Positions 18,987 to 26,738 are shown, numbered from the stretch's first letter. The stretch: DNA of 32,316 bases from Verrucomicrobiota bacterium (GCA_016935555.1 JAFGQR010000079.1:1-32316); one strand, 5' to 3'. Notes: generated by a model not told the origin, from the letters alone. Program-made: numbers and translations.

Positions 18987-19468
18987 AACACGCCCATCTT
19001 CCTACGCAGCTGTTCCAATCCACGACGATAGCTCCGAAACACCATGGCGCCCGATGCGTTCACCACGCCCGCAATCTCTTCGAAGGTCAAGCCGCCCCAG
19101 ATGCGCAGCACCACAATCTCCCGCTCCCCTTCCGGCAGCTCGCCCAAGGCGGTCTCGGCGTGCCGGGCATCGATCGCTCCTGCCGCCGGCGACTCGAAGC
19201 AGCTGGGGGTGGCAGCCGCGTAATGCTCTTCCCGGCGCTGCCGGCGATCGCCGGTTCGCCGGTGCTTCAGCGCCGCGTTGCGCACCGCCCGGCACAGCCA
19301 GGCTTTCATGTGGTGCGGCGGCTGGCGCTGGAGGATGAGCTGCACAAAGACATCCTGAACCACATCCTCGGCGGCAGCCTGATCCAGCCATTGCCTGGCG
19401 TAGAGAACGAGCCGGCCCGCTTCCCCTTCGAACCAGCGCCCCAATTCGTTCACTTCGATCGAGCCCAT
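18965..19468 (-). CDS. ECF-type RNA polymerase sigma factor
   Basis: 167 residues. Region 2 shows AAAEDVVQDVFVQLILQ and HHMKAWLCRAVRNAALKHRR; region 4 shows ALGELPEGEREIVVLRIWGGLTFEEIAGVVNASGAMVFRSYRRGLEQLRRKM, the helix-turn-helix reading the -35 element. Start ATG 19468 has AAAGG shortly upstream. It leads the operon with the probable anti-sigma gene and two secreted proteins, implying control of an envelope response. Upstream (19500-19515, minus strand) is the AT-rich string AAAAATGTTACGG, a candidate autoregulated promoter element, not proven. Confidence 0.85.
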   Translation of the reverse strand: MGSIEVNELGRWFEGEAGRLVLYARQWLDQAAAEDVVQDVFVQLILQRQPPHHMKAWLCRAVRNAALKHRRTGDRRQRREEHYAAATPSCFESPAAGAIDARHAETALGELPEGEREIVVLRIWGGLTFEEIAGVVNASGAMVFRSYRRGLEQLRRKMGVLCQTKTN

Positions 19469-19593
19469 TCATGGCCTTTTACCATTAAGATCCCGCCGCC
19501 CGTAACATTTTTCAGGAAATTTGCAGACCCTGTGGCCGTTGGCCGACGGTTGCCTGGGGAAGCGCTTGATCTTCAAGAAGAAGTCAATGCCGG

Positions 19594-19854
19594 TCACGAA
19601 GTCCGAAAAGCCCTTCGGTGTGGAGATGGTCGCACCCAGGGAGTGGCATCGCAGGCTGGAGTCGCAGCGCCATGGCCCTGGTTGGGCAGAACCAGCTTCA
19701 TTGGAATGGCCGGTTTCAACCGATGTTGAAACCATATGTTGTCGTCACCGATGCCCCATTGAGCGATGTCGTGCCCGATGATGCGGGAGCGGATTCCCCA
19801 TGCCCACAACAAATCGCGTTGCTCGGCGGGGATGTTTTCGTCGAGGAGGTTCAC
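19594..19854 (-). pseudogene. DUF5615-like (Mut7-C/PIN-like) toxin, 3'-truncated
   Basis: The frame opens with GTG at 19854 inside GTGA, overlapping the stop of the DUF433 gene, and encodes VNLLDENIPAEQRDLLWAWGIRSRIIGHDIAQWGIGDDNI. This is the start of a PIN-like toxin with its first acidic motif (LLDEN). After DDNI the sequence becomes WFQHRLKPAIP... and no longer resembles the family: the second acidic motif (usually FFTxDxDF) and about 80 further residues are absent. The break coincides with a perfect hairpin at 19712-19733. It is probably non-functional. Confidence 0.6.
19712..19733. repeat. Perfect inverted repeat at the toxin breakpoint
   Basis: GGTTTCAAC and GTTGAAACC form a 9-bp perfect stem with loop CGAT. 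It sits where DUF5615 homology stops, and the segment between it and the sigma gene (19469-19711) has no recognisable gene. It may be the end of a small inserted element. Confidence 0.85.
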
Positions 19855-20150
19855 GCGGCGCGGCCGTGGGCCAACCGCCCGTTCTCGTCCAGCCAGAAAC
19901 GCCGGGCCAAATGGACGGCCTCGGCAATGGCGTCTTTGCTGATCTTGCCTCCGCCCCACCGCTGGGTAATGAAATCCCAAGACAGGCCGCGCTCCACGTC
20001 CGCCAACACATCCGCGACAAAGACGCGAGTGCCCTTGAAGGTGACGCGTCCGTGGCAGATGGCAGGATCGGCGACAATGTATTGACCCAAGTCAGCCCGT
20101 TGCTGGGGAGGGGTGGACCGTTGCGATAGCTGCAATCTGCCGCTTTTCAT
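19851..20150 (-). CDS. DUF433 domain antitoxin-like protein
   Basis: Up to 99 residues. The DUF433 core is clear: YIVADPAICHGRVTFKGTRVFVADVLADVERGLSWDFITQRWGGGKISKDAIAEAVHLA. DUF433 proteins are small winged/helix-turn-helix proteins that pair with DUF5615 PIN-like toxins, as here. The first 20 residues after ATG 20150 are not family-like; a TTG just before GQYIVADP may be the real start. The stop overlaps the toxin start (GTGA). Confidence 0.8.
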   Translation of the reverse strand: MKSGRLQLSQRSTPPQQRADLGQYIVADPAICHGRVTFKGTRVFVADVLADVERGLSWDFITQRWGGGKISKDAIAEAVHLARRFWLDENGRLAHGRAA

Positions 20151-20193
20151 GTGGGAAAGCTACTCGAAGGCGCGCCTCCTGGCAAGCAGCTGG

Positions 20194-20228
20194 GTGTTCG
20201 ATGTTGGGCGTTCGGTGTTCGATATTCA
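20194..20228. repeat. Heptad-repeat tract
   Basis: Five exact-phase 7-bp units: GTGTTCG, ATGTTGG, GCGTTCG, GTGTTCG, ATATTCA. It lies in the 107-bp gap between the DUF433 gene and the beta-helix relic. Read on the minus strand it would encode the NIEHRTP heptapeptide. Confidence 0.9.
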
Positions 20229-20257
20229 CCTTTGCTCTGCAAGGGCATGGGACCCGG

Positions 20258-21469
20258 TCAGTGTTCCGCCCCAACCCGGTAGAAGAAGGGGCCGACGCCG
20301 ACGGCGTTGGTGTCGGTGTAAGTGGTGGTGCCGGGTTGGCCGAGGAGGTTTGTGGCCAGGGGCGTGAAGCACGGAGTCGCTCCCAGGTTCGTGCTGGACT
20401 CCAGGAAATAGTTCACCCCGGCCACGCTCTCCCAGGTCAGGATCATCCCGCCTTGCGGGATGCCGTCATGGGACGCCGACAGCAGGTGCAAGACCGAGAG
20501 CGCGTTAGTGGGATCCGTCAGGCAACGCCACTCCTGCCAGGTGTTGTGGCGGTCGGCGTCCGGGTCGGTGGCATCGGCGGAGCCGTCGGTGGGCAGGCCG
20601 TAGTGCTGGAGCCAGGCGTAGGAAATCATCGAGCCGGGCCCTTGGAACTCGTAAGCGCCGACGTCCACCGTGCCGCTGACGATGCGGGACTGACCGTCCA
20701 TGTCAACAGTACCCGGGGCGTAAGCGTTATTCCCGCCATTGATGCAGGGGGAGTTGGATTGCAGGCGCAGGTTGCCGCCGGCCTCATCCACGAACAGCGG
20801 CGCATTGGTGATGTTGCCGACAAAGGCTCCCTGCTCTGGCTCAGCCACCGGCAGCGGCGTCGTACAACAGTAGTCAAAGGCGCCCCAGAAATAGCGGGAA
20901 TAGTTCGCTCCCTCGCCCGCTGTGTTGTGATAGATGATGCAATTGTTCAGCCAAGCCTCACCATAATCGCCAACCTCCACACCTCCGCCCGAGTTGGCAG
21001 AGTTGCTTGTGAGCGTGCAATTGTTCAGCAATATGTGGCCAAAATCGCCGAGCGCGCCGCCGCCCCACAGGGAAGCTGAGTTGCCAGTCAGAACACAGTT
21101 GTTCAATGTCCCGTTCCAAGCTCCGCCGCCCCACTCGGAAGCTGTGTTGCCGGTTAAAGTGCAGTTGTTCAGCGTGGCGAAGAATTCTCCTAAAGCATAG
21201 CCGCCGTAAACTCCGCCGCCATTGCGAGCTGAGTTCGCGGTCAGAGTGCAGTTGTCCAGCGTGCCCTGGAATGCCCCACCGCCGTAGACGGCCGAGTTCG
21301 CAATAATCACACAGTTGGAAACCACAGCGGCCTCCGATTCACACAACACGCCGCCGCCGCCCGATTCGGCGAATGTCCAGGGGCCGGAGTCAGTCCGTGT
21401 GGCCCCGTTGGTCAGGGTGAACCCGGACAGGGTGGCGCCGTGGGCGAGATACACACACCGGATCGCGCA
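20258..21469 (-). pseudogene. Parallel beta-helix (choice-of-anchor Q-like) surface protein, 5'-truncated
   Basis: Homology starts at CAIRCVYLAHGATLSGFTLTNGAT and continues through at least five helical-coil repeats of the type NNCTLTGNSASxxGGGA, then CINGGNNAYAPGTVDMDGQSRIVSGTVDVGAYEFQ, the usual closing coil. The C-terminal module (LQHYGLPTDGSADATDPDAD, TDPTNALSVLHLLSAS, VNYFLESSTNLGATPCFTPLATN, FFYRVGAEH) is complete. The signal peptide and first coils are missing; the frame stays open to 21622 but that extension (MCRDSRAKRGERP...) is neither signal-like nor family-like and runs into the next gene. Full-length relatives are secreted and surface-bound, so this copy is probably not exported. 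Confidence 0.65.
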
Positions 21470-21611
21470 GTCGCAGCGTTCTGGATCAGCGGCAGCGGTC
21501 ATGGTCTGGGATGCGAGAGCAACCAGTCGATCGTCTATGCCCTTCGCTTCGTGGCGAGGATCTGCCGTGTTCCTCTGTGAAACAGGCCTCTCCCCGCGCT
21601 TGGCCCGGGAA

Positions 21612-22586
21612 TCACGGCACAAAGCGCAAGCGAAACAGCTTCATGCTCTCGGGCGCCAGGATGCACACTTCATTCTGGGCGGCGTTGGTTCGCCACCACG
21701 GATCGGGCACGGGCTCCCAGGGACCCTCGACGCTGGCGGCGCTTTCCAAAATGAACTGCCCCGATGTGACCGGCCAGGAGAGCACGACGGCGTTGTGAAT
21801 GGCCAGTTGTGGCGATTCGTATTGCCAGACCCCCAGGTTGTCGTAAGCGACCTGTGCGGCCGGCTGTGGCGCGCTGTCCGGATTCATCCACTGTAAGCTC
21901 AACGTAACGTGTGTAGCAGCCGTTACCAGAGGCCAAGGTGTTCCCGGCACGTCAGGTTCGCTGCGTGACCCGCGGACGGTGCCGCCGGGCAGGACCGGAT
22001 CCGCCTGGGGCGTGTCGGTCACCGTGCGCTCAAACACGAGCGCGTTCGCGTTGTCCTTGTCCAGGACGCGCGTGGTAATCTCGACATTGGATCCGCGGCG
22101 CGTGAGGGCCAGGACCAAGGTGACATTTTCGTTGGGGAGCGGACGGTGCTCGTAAAAGAACCAAGCCAGGGAGTTGGCTGAGTCATAGAACTTGCAGATC
22201 CCAACCTCGTCCTGATCCTTGAAGAAGATGTAACCTTGGCCCTGGGACAGCCAGAAGAAATGCAGGCCAGCCCAGGCGTCGGCTTGATTGGCGCCGCCCA
22301 AATCGGCGCGCAGTTCCAGCGTCTGGTTGTCCGGCAGCGGACCTGAAGTTGGTATGGAATGGACTCCAGCGGCGTGGGTGGCGGTGGGGCTGTTGGTTTG
22401 GAAGGGACCGAAGCTCGCAGAGAGGACGAACTGCTCATTGACTTCGGTTATCTGCCCGTGCACAGGCGTCCATCCGACGAGTGGAGGGCTAAAATCATCG
22501 CTCCACACCCAGGTCTGCGCGGAGGCCGTCGACACGCCCGCCGCCAGGGCGAGGGTTATTGCTGCGATGTCTTTTCTGGGAATCAT
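21612..22586 (-). CDS. Secreted hypothetical protein with jelly-roll-like fold
   Basis: 324 residues with signal peptide MIPRKDIAAITLALAAGVSTASA. The Shine-Dalgarno AAGGAA lies 8 nt upstream. The N-terminal part (WVWSDDFSPPLVGWTPVHGQITEVNEQFVLSASFG, LELRADLGGANQADAWAGLHFFW) has the alternating pattern of a lectin/concanavalin-like beta-sandwich. The C-terminus (VVLSWPVTSGQFILESAASVEGPWEPVPDPW...MKLFRLRF) is a short beta-sandwich tail common on Verrucomicrobiota secreted proteins. The ligand is unknown. It overlaps the open extension of the beta-helix relic by 11 bp. Confidence 0.65.
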   Translation of the reverse strand: MIPRKDIAAITLALAAGVSTASAQTWVWSDDFSPPLVGWTPVHGQITEVNEQFVLSASFGPFQTNSPTATHAAGVHSIPTSGPLPDNQTLELRADLGGANQADAWAGLHFFWLSQGQGYIFFKDQDEVGICKFYDSANSLAWFFYEHRPLPNENVTLVLALTRRGSNVEITTRVLDKDNANALVFERTVTDTPQADPVLPGGTVRGSRSEPDVPGTPWPLVTAATHVTLSLQWMNPDSAPQPAAQVAYDNLGVWQYESPQLAIHNAVVLSWPVTSGQFILESAASVEGPWEPVPDPWWRTNAAQNEVCILAPESMKLFRLRFVP

Positions 22587-22715
22587 AGGTCGGTTCCTTT
22601 CGGTTTGGCTAAGGCATGTTCATTTCTCTGCTTCCAAAAGGTACTTCGGGAGCGAGCGGTGGAAGTTGCGCGGGTCAGCGGAACGCCGGCGCGGACGTGA
22701 CGATTCAGGAGCTGA

Positions 22716-24071
22716 CTATTTCACACCAGCCCGCTGCTTCTCCTGCTGTGCGATCTCGGCGAATGAAGACACGCGCCAGACTCGAATCCGGCAGGGAAAA
22801 CCTACCTCAGCATCTTTCTTCCATTGCCCGACTACCAGGACACGGCCTTGCGCATCTTGCCGCAACCGCCGGACCGGCTCGGCTGAGCCCGGCAGCGTTC
22901 GCAACAGCCGGCGGTGAGGGACAGACCATACCTGGACTTCACCAGATTGGGTCCCCGCGAACAAAGACTGTCCGTCCGACGAGAACAAGAGGCAGGTGTT
23001 GTTGGTGCCCAGTTCCGGGAGTGGGCTGGCGAGCGCCCCATCTCCAGTTTGGCCCAGACACACGCTGCCTTGCCGGATTCCGCCGAATTGCTTTCCCTCC
23101 GGCGCAACGGTCATGGTTTTCAACCCTGCTTGACTGCACCAGACATCAGCAGTGCCTTGAGGGGCGTCGGGGGACCAGCGGTAAATCCAGCCATCGCTGG
23201 ATCCACTGAACAGCCTACCACCGTCCGGTGCAAAGCAGACGCGCCACACTTCCTGGGGAAGTCTACGAGAAACCCAGCGAGATCTTCTGGTGGCCACATC
23301 CCAGAGCCGGACCGTTTGATCCGCGCTGGCCGACGCCAGGATCTGACCATTCGGCGAGAACTGAAGCCCGACAACCCACCGTTCATGACCGGCGAGTTTG
23401 CCCAGCGGGTGGAATGAGGGGACTTCCCAGAGGTTGATGTTTGTTTCTGTGAAGCCGGCGCCCGTCGCCAAGATCTGGCCGCTCGGGCTGATGGCCATCA
23501 CGGTGATCGCCTCACCATGTCCGGGGAAATATTGGGGTTTACTCCCGGCCGTGAGAGACCCCAAAACAATCCGACGGTCGGGATCGTTTTCGGAAAGAAT
23601 GATGCTCCGGCTGTCGCGAGTAAACACCCAGCCAAACCCGTGATGGCTTCCCATGAACCCGGTCAAAGCCTCCACCTCACCGACTTTCTTCCGTGTGGGA
23701 AAATCCAGGACCACGACCTTCCTTTGGTATTTCGGACTGCAGACGCCGTATCCGAACCACTTGCCATCGGGGGAAAAGGCCATCGGCCCTACCCACCACG
23801 CGTCTGTAATCGGGGTCAAGTGCTGCCGCGCGTGCAGGTCCCAGACGCCGATCCTCCCGCTGGATTCCATGCTCTGGTCGTCAAAGAGCACCAGACGGCT
23901 GTCGGGTGAGAAGGTGGCGCAGCCTTTGGGCCCTCGTTCCGGCACCAACGAGAGGTCCTCGTCGGTCGAGAGATCCCAAACCTTCACGGCGCCGCGTGCC
24001 GATCCGGCTACGAGCCAGCGCCCATCAGGCGACACCTCCAGCGAACGAATGCCACTGGGAAGCCTGCCCAC
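22716..24071 (-). CDS. WD40 beta-propeller half of a split kinase-WD40 protein (locus A)
   Basis: 451 residues from a GTG at 24071. About ten WD40-type blades are visible through their hallmark strings: SLEVSPDGRWLVA, PMAFSPDGKWFGY, VMAISPSGQILAT, GLQFSPNGQILAS with VRLWDV, CLLFSSDGQSLFA with VQVWSV. In relatives this propeller is fused to a membrane kinase. Its frame stays open upstream of the GTG and reads IRKFEWGYLWQHCQSKAEAVV, matching the normal linker (GWEWRYLWQ), into the heptad repeat at 24125-24152, but there it is one repeat unit out of phase with the kinase frame. No Shine-Dalgarno precedes the GTG, so independent translation is doubtful. Confidence 0.75.
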   Translation of the reverse strand: MGRLPSGIRSLEVSPDGRWLVAGSARGAVKVWDLSTDEDLSLVPERGPKGCATFSPDSRLVLFDDQSMESSGRIGVWDLHARQHLTPITDAWWVGPMAFSPDGKWFGYGVCSPKYQRKVVVLDFPTRKKVGEVEALTGFMGSHHGFGWVFTRDSRSIILSENDPDRRIVLGSLTAGSKPQYFPGHGEAITVMAISPSGQILATGAGFTETNINLWEVPSFHPLGKLAGHERWVVGLQFSPNGQILASASADQTVRLWDVATRRSRWVSRRLPQEVWRVCFAPDGGRLFSGSSDGWIYRWSPDAPQGTADVWCSQAGLKTMTVAPEGKQFGGIRQGSVCLGQTGDGALASPLPELGTNNTCLLFSSDGQSLFAGTQSGEVQVWSVPHRRLLRTLPGSAEPVRRLRQDAQGRVLVVGQWKKDAEVGFPCRIRVWRVSSFAEIAQQEKQRAGVK

Positions 24072-25429
24072 GACCGCTTCGGCTTTGCTTTGGCAGTGTT
24101 GCCAAAGGTAACCCCACTCGAACTTTCGGATTTCGGATTTCGGATTTCGGATTTGTCCGCGGGGCGGTGGCGGTTCAACAGCTCGAGCGCTCGGCCCCGA
24201 TTTTTGGCTGTGATGGCTTGTTGCGCCAGGTTCATGTCCCAGACATAGCCTTGCTGCCGGGCCAACAACTCGCCGGCTTCAGCCCGCTGTCGCTGGGATT
24301 CCGCCCGGCGCCATTGCCAGGACACGCCCGCGAGTCCGATCAGCAAACTCAACACGGCCAGGCCAACGGCCGAAGCCAGACGCGGATTGCGCCGGCACCA
24401 GCGCCAGGTCCGGCCCGCCGTGTGGAGCGGCCGCGCCAGGATCGGTTTCTGGTTGAGGAACCGCCCCAGCTCTTCGGCCAGAAGCTGCGCGCTGACGTAG
24501 CGCTTCGCCGGTTCTTTCTCCAGGCATTTGAGGCAAATCGTGTCCAAGTCGCGCGGCACCGCCGGATTCAACAACCGCACTGACACCGGATCTTGGTGCA
24601 ACATCGCATCGATGGTCGCTTCAATCGACAACCCCGCAAACGGCGCCCGGCCCGTCAACAGATGATACAAAATGGCGCCCAACGAATAGACATCGCTCCA
24701 GGCTTGGACGGCACCGCGCCGGCCGCTGGCCTGCTCAGGCGGCATGTAGCCCGGTGTGCCGATCACCTCGCCCGTGAGTGTCACCGCCGAGTCGCTGTGC
24801 AACTGCTTGGCCAGGCCGAAATCCGTGATGCGCGGCTGGTCCTGGGCGTCGATGAGCACGTTGGAGGGCTTGAGGTCCCGGTGCAAGATGCCCGCGGCGT
24901 GCGCATACTCGATGGCCTCGGCAATCTGCTGCACGTAACGCGCCGCCCGGTTGGGCGCCAACGGCCCCTCGCGCACGATCTGAGCCAGGCTCCGGCCCGC
25001 CACATAATCCATCGAGAAATAGTGCTGCCCCTGGTGCACGCCGACCTCGTGGACCGCCACGATATGCGGATGCTGCAACACCGCCGCCGCCGACGCCTCC
25101 ACGCGGAAGCGATGCACATATTCCTTGCTGGCGTAGGGCCCGGCACGAATCAGCTTCACCGCCACCGTGCGGTTGAGCGACCCCTGACGGGCTTTGTACA
25201 CCACGCCCATCCCGCCGTGCGCGATTTCTTCGAGCAACTCGTAGTCGCCGAAGCGCCTGGGGAGGGGTGAGGCGTCAGTGGTTTCCTGGTCGCTGACCTC
25301 TGACCTTTGCTCTCGGCCTTCGGACTCCACTTCCAGCGCGCCACCGAACGAGCAGCGCGGGCAAAGCCCCTCCGGCGCGTCGCTGGGCAGCGGCGTTCCG
25401 CAAACCGGACAACGTGACGTTTCAGGCAT
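24008..25429 (-). CDS. Membrane Ser/Thr protein kinase with N-terminal zinc ribbon (locus A)
   Basis: 473 residues from ATG 25429, which has GGAGGG 5 nt upstream. Order: zinc ribbon CPVCG...CPRC (7-26); heptad-encoded linker REQRSEVSDQETTD (39-52); kinase domain from about 60 with glycine loop IAHGGMGVVYKA, VAVKLI (Lys92), catalytic HRDLKPSNV (183-191), DFG (203-205) and GTPGYMPPEQ; TM helix LASAVGLAVLSLLIGLAGVSWQW (351-373); extracytoplasmic linker ending ALELLNRHRP; then KSEIRNPKSE, encoded by the TTCGGAT repeat. After that the frame reads nonsense (SSSGVTFGNTAK...) antisense to good WD40 sequence and stops at 24008. All catalytic residues are present, so the kinase half should be active even without its sensor propeller. 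It follows the ECF sigma gene by 76 bp; a kinase replacing an anti-sigma factor is the inferred role. Confidence 0.88.
   Translation of the reverse strand: MPETSRCPVCGTPLPSDAPEGLCPRCSFGGALEVESEGREQRSEVSDQETTDASPLPRRFGDYELLEEIAHGGMGVVYKARQGSLNRTVAVKLIRAGPYASKEYVHRFRVEASAAAVLQHPHIVAVHEVGVHQGQHYFSMDYVAGRSLAQIVREGPLAPNRAARYVQQIAEAIEYAHAAGILHRDLKPSNVLIDAQDQPRITDFGLAKQLHSDSAVTLTGEVIGTPGYMPPEQASGRRGAVQAWSDVYSLGAILYHLLTGRAPFAGLSIEATIDAMLHQDPVSVRLLNPAVPRDLDTICLKCLEKEPAKRYVSAQLLAEELGRFLNQKPILARPLHTAGRTWRWCRRNPRLASAVGLAVLSLLIGLAGVSWQWRRAESQRQRAEAGELLARQQGYVWDMNLAQQAITAKNRGRALELLNRHRPADKSEIRNPKSESSSGVTFGNTAKAKPKRSWAGFPVAFVRWRCRLMGAGS
24125..24152. repeat. (TTCGGAT)4 tandem repeat at the kinase-WD40 junction
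   Basis: Four perfect copies of the 7-bp unit, translated on the minus strand as the permuted heptapeptide KSEIRNP in any of the three frames. With four units the kinase and WD40 frames are mismatched; five units (or two) would put them in one open frame. Confidence 0.95.
25286..25327. repeat. Degenerate heptad tract between zinc ribbon and kinase domain (locus A)
   Basis: Six 7-bp units, CTGGTCG, CTGACCT, CTGACCT, TTGCTCT, CGGCCTT, CGGACTC, inside the kinase gene. It encodes the linker EGREQRSEVSDQ between the zinc ribbon and the kinase fold. Confidence 0.75.
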
Positions 25430-25505
25430 GGCTTCCCTCCGTAGTCCCCTCACTCCGGCTTCGGCGCAAAGAGACGGCCTTTCATTTTGTACTGCGGCAA
25501 CGGAG

Positions 25506-26276
25506 CTAAAAAGTTCCTCGCGACGTGCTGAACAGGGCCATCAAGTGGCGAATCTCGGCCTCGAGCTCGTTGGGATCGGCCACCGTCTGGGCGACTTCGT
25601 CCCGCACCAGCGCGTGGTAGCGCCGGCGCAGCCGGTAGATCGCCGACTTGACTGCGCTCTCGCTTAGGTCGAGGGCGGCGGCGCTGTCCGCATACGACGG
25701 CGCGGCCATGTCGCCGGTTACATAGACCTTCAGACGCTCGAACAGCGGTTCGTCGCCTCCACCGCGATATTCCTCGCGCAAGCGGCTGACCGCTCGGTCC
25801 AACACCGTCAACGCCCAGCGCCGATCAAAGAGTTGGTCAGGCGACGTTTCATCCATTGGTTCCTGGCTGAACTGGGCTTCGGCGCTGGCCTGTTCCCACG
25901 AAACGAGTATGTAGCCCCCTCCGCGTTTCTTCGCTTGGGCTTTGGCGTACTCATCGGCCAGCAAATGCTTGAATGCCCCCAGCAGAAACGAGCGGAACCG
26001 GCCCTTGTCGGGGTGCGCTGCGGCGAAGCTGTTTTTCTCCAGCAACCGGGCGAAGAGCGCTTGCGTCAGATCCTGGGCGTCTTCGGGGCTGTGCCCGCGC
26101 CGGCGGACATAGACGTAGAGGGGATACCAGTAGGTGCGGCAGAGGGTCTCCAGGGCCCCGGCCGCTTGGGGCCACTCGGCTTGCCCCGCCGCCAGCACCA
26201 CGCTCCAGTGCGTGGCGGTAAAGGCCCCCGAGGCTGCTGGCGTCGCGCGGGCGCCGTTGTCGCCGGAGCCAGTCAT
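25506..26276 (-). CDS. ECF-type sigma factor, kinase-associated (locus A)
   Basis: 256 residues from ATG 26276 (MTGSGDNGARATPAASG), identical in its first codons to the paralogue at 31603. Region 2: THWSVVLAAGQ, LCRTYWYPLYVYVRRRGHSPEDAQDLTQALFARLLEKN and GRFRSFLLGAFKHLLADEYAKAQAKKRGG. Region 4: LDLSESAVKSAIYRLRRRYHALVRDEVAQTVADPNELEAEIRHL, with the extended C-terminal tail of this group. No anti-sigma gene follows; instead the zinc-ribbon kinase does. In related ECF groups control is by Ser/Thr phosphorylation of the sigma factor, which is the inference here. The longer frame to 26453 is rejected because both paralogues diverge completely a few tens of bases upstream of this ATG. Confidence 0.9.
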   Translation of the reverse strand: MTGSGDNGARATPAASGAFTATHWSVVLAAGQAEWPQAAGALETLCRTYWYPLYVYVRRRGHSPEDAQDLTQALFARLLEKNSFAAAHPDKGRFRSFLLGAFKHLLADEYAKAQAKKRGGGYILVSWEQASAEAQFSQEPMDETSPDQLFDRRWALTVLDRAVSRLREEYRGGGDEPLFERLKVYVTGDMAAPSYADSAAALDLSESAVKSAIYRLRRRYHALVRDEVAQTVADPNELEAEIRHLMALFSTSRGTF

Positions 26277-26436
26277 GGCGGGAGTCTGCCCACAGGCGAG
26301 GCCCGTGCTGCAAGCCTTTTGTGGGGTGCTGGGACGGAGCGCGACAGTCCCCAGCAGGCGTTGGGCTGGACAGCGCTGGGACGAACTCGCGATCGTCGTT
26401 GGACGATTCGAGAAGAACATCCGCCGGAACCCGTGC

Positions 26437-26453
26437 TTGCCAAGCATTGGCAA
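26437..26453. promoter_or_regulatory. Palindromic operator of the RHH/PIN module
   Basis: TTGCCAA and TTGGCAA, separated by GCA, form a perfect 7-3-7 palindrome 21 bp before the antitoxin ATG. TTGCCA (26437-26442) and TAGATT (26460-26465) are 17 bp apart and could be the promoter, so the palindrome would cover the -35 and spacer. Autorepression by the antitoxin complex is inferred. Confidence 0.6.
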
Positions 26454-26474
26454 TAGATATAGATTGCGTGGCGT

Positions 26475-26738
26475 ATGAAGATGGATACGATGAACATTTC
26501 ACTCCCAGGACCGATGGCGGAGTTTGTGCGGGCGACCGTGGAACGCGACTACGGCAACGCCAGTGAGTTCTTTCGCGATTTGGTACGGGAAAAAATCCGC
26601 AAGGAAGTCGAGGCCGATGTGCGCTTTCTGGAGACGGTCACCCACGGCGCCCCCGCCGGACCCGAGGACACGGACATTGAGGACATCCTCCGGATACAAA
26701 AGCAGGTGCGAAAGGAACTCCGTGCGCGTCGTCATTGA
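26475..26738 (+). CDS. Ribbon-helix-helix antitoxin (ParD/CopG-like)
   Basis: 87 residues (82 if started at the second Met, MNISLPGPMAEFV, at 26490). The N-terminal beta strand MNISLPGPM, helix AEFVRATVERDYGNASEFFRDLVREKIRKE and charged C-terminus match short RHH antitoxins that bind DNA as dimers and neutralise a toxin through the C-terminal tail. It overlaps the PIN toxin by 17 bp. A palindrome lies just upstream. Confidence 0.82.
   Translation: MKMDTMNISLPGPMAEFVRATVERDYGNASEFFRDLVREKIRKEVEADVRFLETVTHGAPAGPEDTDIEDILRIQKQVRKELRARRH

Noticed and set aside
19469..19735. Possible short CDS on the minus strand (MVSTSVETGHSNEAG...)
   Set aside because: No family resemblance, no ribosome-binding site, and it starts inside the hairpin where the toxin is broken; treated as non-coding or inserted DNA.
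24071..24120. Reading the locus A WD40 gene as an ordinary separate gene starting at the GTG
   Set aside because: No Shine-Dalgarno precedes the GTG, and recognisable linker sequence (EWGYLWQHCQSKAEAVV) continues upstream in the same frame into the repeat, so the GTG is internal to a once-continuous protein.
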